Shown in pieces: positions 62,625 to 64,000 of a DNA stretch of 64,000 bases; within the stretch, counting starts at the first letter, position 1; each line of letters begins with the position of its first letter. The DNA is from Agrobacterium albertimagni AOL15. GTDB lineage: Bacteria > Pseudomonadota > Alphaproteobacteria > Rhizobiales > Rhizobiaceae. The DNA is taken from assembly GCF_000300855.1 (NCBI RefSeq), contig NZ_ALJF01000013.1, forward strand, positions 186,001-250,000. Reading direction: 5' to 3'. The notes under the pieces were generated by a model that was not told the origin of the DNA, searched no databases, and saw only the letters and a program-made list of their open reading frames with translations. Made by a program: the position numbers and the translations under genes.

Positions 62625-63722
62625 TCAGCCCTTCGCTACCCGCCTTGCGACAAAGTCCGAAATCGTCGGTCCGATCAGGATGATCAGGATCAGCCGCATG
62701 GTCTGCAGTGCCATGATGAAGGACATGTCGACAGGTGTCGTCGCGGCGATGATCGCGATCGAATCGAGCCCGCCAGGGCTCGTCGCGAGATAGGCGGTCA
62801 GAGGGTCGATGCCATGCAGCGACCAGAGCAGGAAGGCAAGTCCGCCGCTGAACGCCATCAGCACCAGGATCGAGCCGACGATCTGGGGCAGGGCGCTTGC
62901 CGCGTGTCTCAGGATCCTCCGTGTGAAGGACAGGCCGATCCGCCAGCCGATTACGCCATAACCGAGCGCCAGCAGCCATTCGGGCAGTTGCAGGGTGATA
63001 TAGCCCATCACATGCAAGACCGTCGTCGCAACCAGTGGCAGGAGCATGGTGCCAGCTGGTATCCGAAACCGGGCGCCGACCATTGCTGCCGCAAGCGCAG
63101 CAGCCAGTGTTAAGGACAGATCGAGCCAGTCCGTCTCCGGAAACCAGACGACCGAATGTGCTGCACCGCCTTCGATGTTGAAGACAAAGGCCGCCATCAG
63201 CGACGCCCCGGTCGCGACGAAGGCGACGCGCAGATACTGCATGAAGGCAACCAGCCGCGCATCCCCACCATGGGCTTCCGCCATCAGCACCATGGCTGAG
63301 GCGGCTCCGGCAGATGTGCCCCAGATCGCGGTGGTGCCCGGCAGGATTTCGGCTTTCGCCATGAAATAGCCGAGCAGGCTGCTCGCGGCGATGATCGCAA
63401 GCACGATGGACAGAAAGACCGGCCAGTCGTCAGCCACCGTCGACAGCGTTCCGAGATCGATCGAGCGGGCAATGATGCAGCCGATCAGCGAATGGGCAAA
63501 AATGTAGGGATAGCGGTGAACGGAAAGCCGTGCGCCGTTGGTGGCCACGAGAATGGCCGCGACCATGGGCCCGAGCAGCAGCGCGCCCGGGATATGCGCG
63601 AGGAAAAGCCCGCCGGAGATCGCAACGGATAGGGCGAGGAGAACAAGCCAGCGAAGCACGACCGGAAGCGGTGTCAGCAGGCCGGGTTGGGCTGGCGTTC
63701 CGTGCTCTTTGTCCAGGGACAT
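62625..63722 (-). CDS. AbrB-family membrane transporter
   Basis: A 365-residue protein with about ten membrane helices in two repeats of the PF05145 AbrB/YbjL-like type (GGLFLAHIPGALLLGPMVAAI and GARFRIPAGTMLLPLVATTVLHV). ATG 63722 has GGAGA. It is divergent from the TetR gene, which probably controls it. Often misannotated as ammonia monooxygenase; substrate unknown. Confidence 0.9.
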   Translation of the reverse strand: MSLDKEHGTPAQPGLLTPLPVVLRWLVLLALSVAISGGLFLAHIPGALLLGPMVAAILVATNGARLSVHRYPYIFAHSLIGCIIARSIDLGTLSTVADDWPVFLSIVLAIIAASSLLGYFMAKAEILPGTTAIWGTSAGAASAMVLMAEAHGGDARLVAFMQYLRVAFVATGASLMAAFVFNIEGGAAHSVVWFPETDWLDLSLTLAAALAAAMVGARFRIPAGTMLLPLVATTVLHVMGYITLQLPEWLLALGYGVIGWRIGLSFTRRILRHAASALPQIVGSILVLMAFSGGLAFLLWSLHGIDPLTAYLATSPGGLDSIAIIAATTPVDMSFIMALQTMRLILIILIGPTISDFVARRVAKG

Positions 63723-63795
63723 GGCTGTCTCCGTCCTTCGTCTGAGAAGCCCTTGCCGGAAAGGGCTGGACGAAAGCGCGTTTTCATAAAATAAA

Positions 63796-63809
63796 TGAGG
63801 TAGACCTCA
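63796..63809. promoter_or_regulatory. Operator candidate TGAGGT-AG-ACCTCA
   Basis: Perfect inverted repeat in the 99-base gap between the AbrB-type and TetR genes, 13 bases upstream of the TetR start. Size and symmetry fit TetR-family operators. Confidence 0.6.
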
Positions 63810-63821
63810 CAAACGAGTTTT

Positions 63822-64000
63822 ATGAGCATGGCCTCGCAAAAGTCAAGTTCGGCGGCGACATCGCAGGCGACGCCCGCGCCGACCGCCAAGGAGCCGAAAC
63901 GCAAGCGCGGCATCGCCCGTGTGGCAAAGCTTCTCGATGCTGGCGCAGCGGTCTTCGCCGAGCAGGGCTACCGGGCCGCGACCATGACCGAGATCGCCGC
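63822..64000 (+). CDS. TetR-family transcriptional regulator, 5' part, cut by window end
   Basis: The first 59 codons are present from ATG 63822. After a low-complexity start (SSAATSQATPAPTAKEPKRKR) comes the TetR helix-turn-helix: VAKLLDAGAAVFAEQGYRAATMTEIA. Such proteins repress neighbouring transporter genes and release DNA upon ligand binding. Here the divergent AbrB-type gene is the probable target, with the palindrome 63796-63809 as operator. Confidence 0.85.
   Translation, partial: MSMASQKSSSAATSQATPAPTAKEPKRKRGIARVAKLLDAGAAVFAEQGYRAATMTEIA

Overview
The window is chromosomal DNA from an alphaproteobacterium of the order Hyphomicrobiales (Rhizobiales), most likely a member of the Rhizobium/Agrobacterium group. 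The grounds are the high G+C coding sequence, the gene order dapA-smpB-rpoZ-rsh-acpS-lepB-rnc-era, porins with the rhizobial RopA-type signal and N-terminus, a DUF3563 miniprotein, and intergenic mosaic palindromes of the kind known from rhizobia. Identification is from protein and motif recognition only; no database search was run.

Region by region. 1-9.7 kb: the 5' part of pepN, a soluble chemoreceptor-like protein, two exporters (EamA and MFS) ending tail to tail, a winged-helix-like protein, two small basic proteins, a family-4-like uracil-DNA glycosylase and a YegD-like Hsp70. 9.7-21.8 kb: an acidic low-complexity protein, oxidoreductases (an atypical SDR, a GlcD-like FAD enzyme, a hydroxyisobutyrate dehydrogenase homologue), ETF:ubiquinone oxidoreductase, an L,D-transpeptidase, an HxlR regulator, a divergent Lrp/EamA pair, a quinone-reductase-like dehydrogenase and a diacylglycerol-kinase-like enzyme. 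21.8-31 kb: a complete peptide ABC importer operon on the minus strand (substrate-binding protein, two permeases, one double ATPase), a divergent pair for polyamine use (glutamylputrescine-synthetase-like enzyme and class III aminotransferase), and a VapBC toxin-antitoxin pair. 31-42.6 kb: SDR, a PadR/DUF2218 pair resembling the NfeR (YqjI) iron-nickel regulator, OsmC, a LysR/aldo-keto reductase pair, AMP nucleosidase, small secreted proteins, a HisC-like aminotransferase, two PilZ-type proteins and a ferredoxin-reductase-like flavoprotein.

42.6-46.8 kb is an accessory-looking spot: a lone tyrosine recombinase and two porin genes in divergent orientation around tRNA-Ser(GCT). The first 203 bp of the two porin copies (leader, signal peptide, start of mature protein) are almost identical and form a long inverted repeat.

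46.8-64 kb carries housekeeping genes: alpha/beta hydrolase, lytic transglycosylase, dapA, smpB, rpoZ, rsh, acpS, lepB, rnc, era, then an AbrB-type transporter with a divergent TetR gene cut by the window end. Between dapA and smpB sits an AT-rich insertion with a 534-residue reverse transcriptase. It has the motif pattern of the Abi/UG (defence-associated, DRT) reverse transcriptases, a helical C-terminal region and an unusual leader. This is the best candidate in the window for an undescribed system, probably anti-phage. Its class, and whether a noncoding RNA partner lies upstream, cannot be settled from sequence reading alone.
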